This document shows, piece by piece, positions 63,142 to 64,000 of a stretch of DNA of 64,000 nt (its first letter is position 1; every line of letters begins with the position of its first letter). A model generated the notes under the pieces. It saw only the letters and a program-made list of their open reading frames with translations. It had not been told where the DNA came from and did not search any database. The stretch covers positions 124,001 to 188,000 of the forward strand of contig JAOTOL010001622.1 in assembly GCA_034440575.1 (NCBI GenBank), in the 5' to 3' direction. The DNA comes from Imbricaverruca yamaguchii. Taxonomy: Eukaryota > Arthropoda > Thecostraca > Neoverrucidae. A program made the translations under genes and the position numbers.

Positions 63142-64000
63142 TTGATTCAAGTACCTTGCAGACTAGGGATGTGAGACTTATTGGCCTATAGTTTTCAGCT
63201 TTCCCTCTTTCTCCTTTCTTGAAAATAGGAACTACATTTGCCCTTTTCCAATCGGTTGGAATTTCATTTTGTGAAACTGATCTACAAAATATTATACTAA
63301 GTGGAAATGCCAGTTCCTTTTCAGTTTCCCGCAACACCCTAGCATAAATTTCATCAGGTCCTGCTGCCTTATTTGGCTTTATTTTCCTGATATGATTGTA
63401 AACAACATCACTATCAATGAAATCAACATCATTTGTCAGATCCCATGTCACTGAACTATGGTGTACGGTCGGCAGATTGGTCATATCTTCCAATGTAAAC
63501 ACTGATTTGAACTGCTTGCTCAGCTCCTCAACCATCTCACTATCCTCACCCAATGTAGTCCCGTTTACTTCCAGTGGACCAATTGTGCTAGAAACTTTAC
63601 TCAGCTTGTATAAACTAAAGAACTTTTTACTGTCCCCATTACAGTTTCTAGCTAAATCCAGTTCTTTTGCTCGCTTTGCTGCTCTGGTTTTTTGCTTCAC
63701 AGTGTCTCTAGCTTTTCAATACCCCTTTAGATTAATGACATTTGAGGCTTCTTTAAAAACTATAAATGCAGTCTTCTTAGCCTTAATTGCTTTTATCACG
63801 TCTGGTGTAAGCCATGCTGGCTTTCCTACCCTTCTTTTGCATCTTTGCTTTTGGGAGACATGTCTAATCTGAGTTTCCTTCAAGTAAGATTTAAACTTTT
63901 CCCACATTTCACAGGCATTTAAATTGGAGAATTCTTCTTCCCATCTGATGGCACTTAAAGCCGCTCTCATGCCGTTAAAGTCTGCTCCGTTGAAATTTGG
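63142..64000 (-). mobile_element. Second CR1-like segment, 1,181-bp tandem duplication, runs off the window
   Basis: This segment matches 61,961-62,819 at a constant offset of 1,181 bp with roughly 2-3% differences, and covers the endonuclease-RT linker and first RT blocks. On the minus strand its RT frame stops abruptly after the LVCKVLES block, where the neighbouring segment's endonuclease begins. A CGA-to-TGA change near 63,716 adds a stop. The constant offset fits an internal tandem duplication of one element better than two separate insertions, but the divergence shows it is not recent. Confidence 0.85.

Overview
This window is animal nuclear DNA, most likely from an invertebrate. It contains GT-AG spliced introns, CpG-rich coding exons with no sign of CpG depletion, CR1-like LINE sequence, tRNA-derived SINEs, hAT-type MITEs and a very high load of minisatellites. 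An arthropod or other invertebrate is plausible, but the sequence alone does not fix the phylum. Many small dropouts inside the arrays look like long-read assembly noise.

One protein-coding gene can be read with confidence: a complete or nearly complete VPS53 orthologue on the minus strand. It has sixteen coding exons between 59,969 (ATG) and 26,264 (stop), 2,568 nt in all, or 855 residues. Every junction is GT/AG and every exon phase is consistent. VPS53 is the subunit shared by the GARP and EARP tethering complexes, which act at the trans-Golgi network and on recycling endosomes.

Layout. 1-26 kb (downstream of VPS53): no gene I can support; several minisatellites (3.8-4.9, 15.4-17.2, 18.2-19.2 and 21.9-22.1 kb), AT and GA microsatellites, a possible piggyBac-like element (13.7-14.55 kb), a SINE (23.6 kb) and several CpG-rich patches. 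26-60 kb: VPS53, whose introns hold about 12 kb of tandem arrays, two hAT MITEs and three copies of one SINE family. 60-61 kb: upstream flank, or an upstream intron. 60.96-64 kb: minus-strand CR1-like LINE sequence containing a 1,181-bp tandem duplication and an internal deletion.

The main discovery is where the arrays lie. In eight of the fifteen VPS53 introns a minisatellite touches a splice site. In at least five of them the repeated unit contains the splice site, and in four of those a clear piece of the adjoining exon too: donors of exons 7, 12 and 15, acceptors of exons 6 and 10. The gene therefore carries tens of tandem copies of its own splice junctions. In intron 12 the 54-bp unit stays in frame with exon 12 for 27 copies, and each copy ends in the same phase-0 donor, so use of any downstream donor would add multiples of 18 residues without a frameshift.
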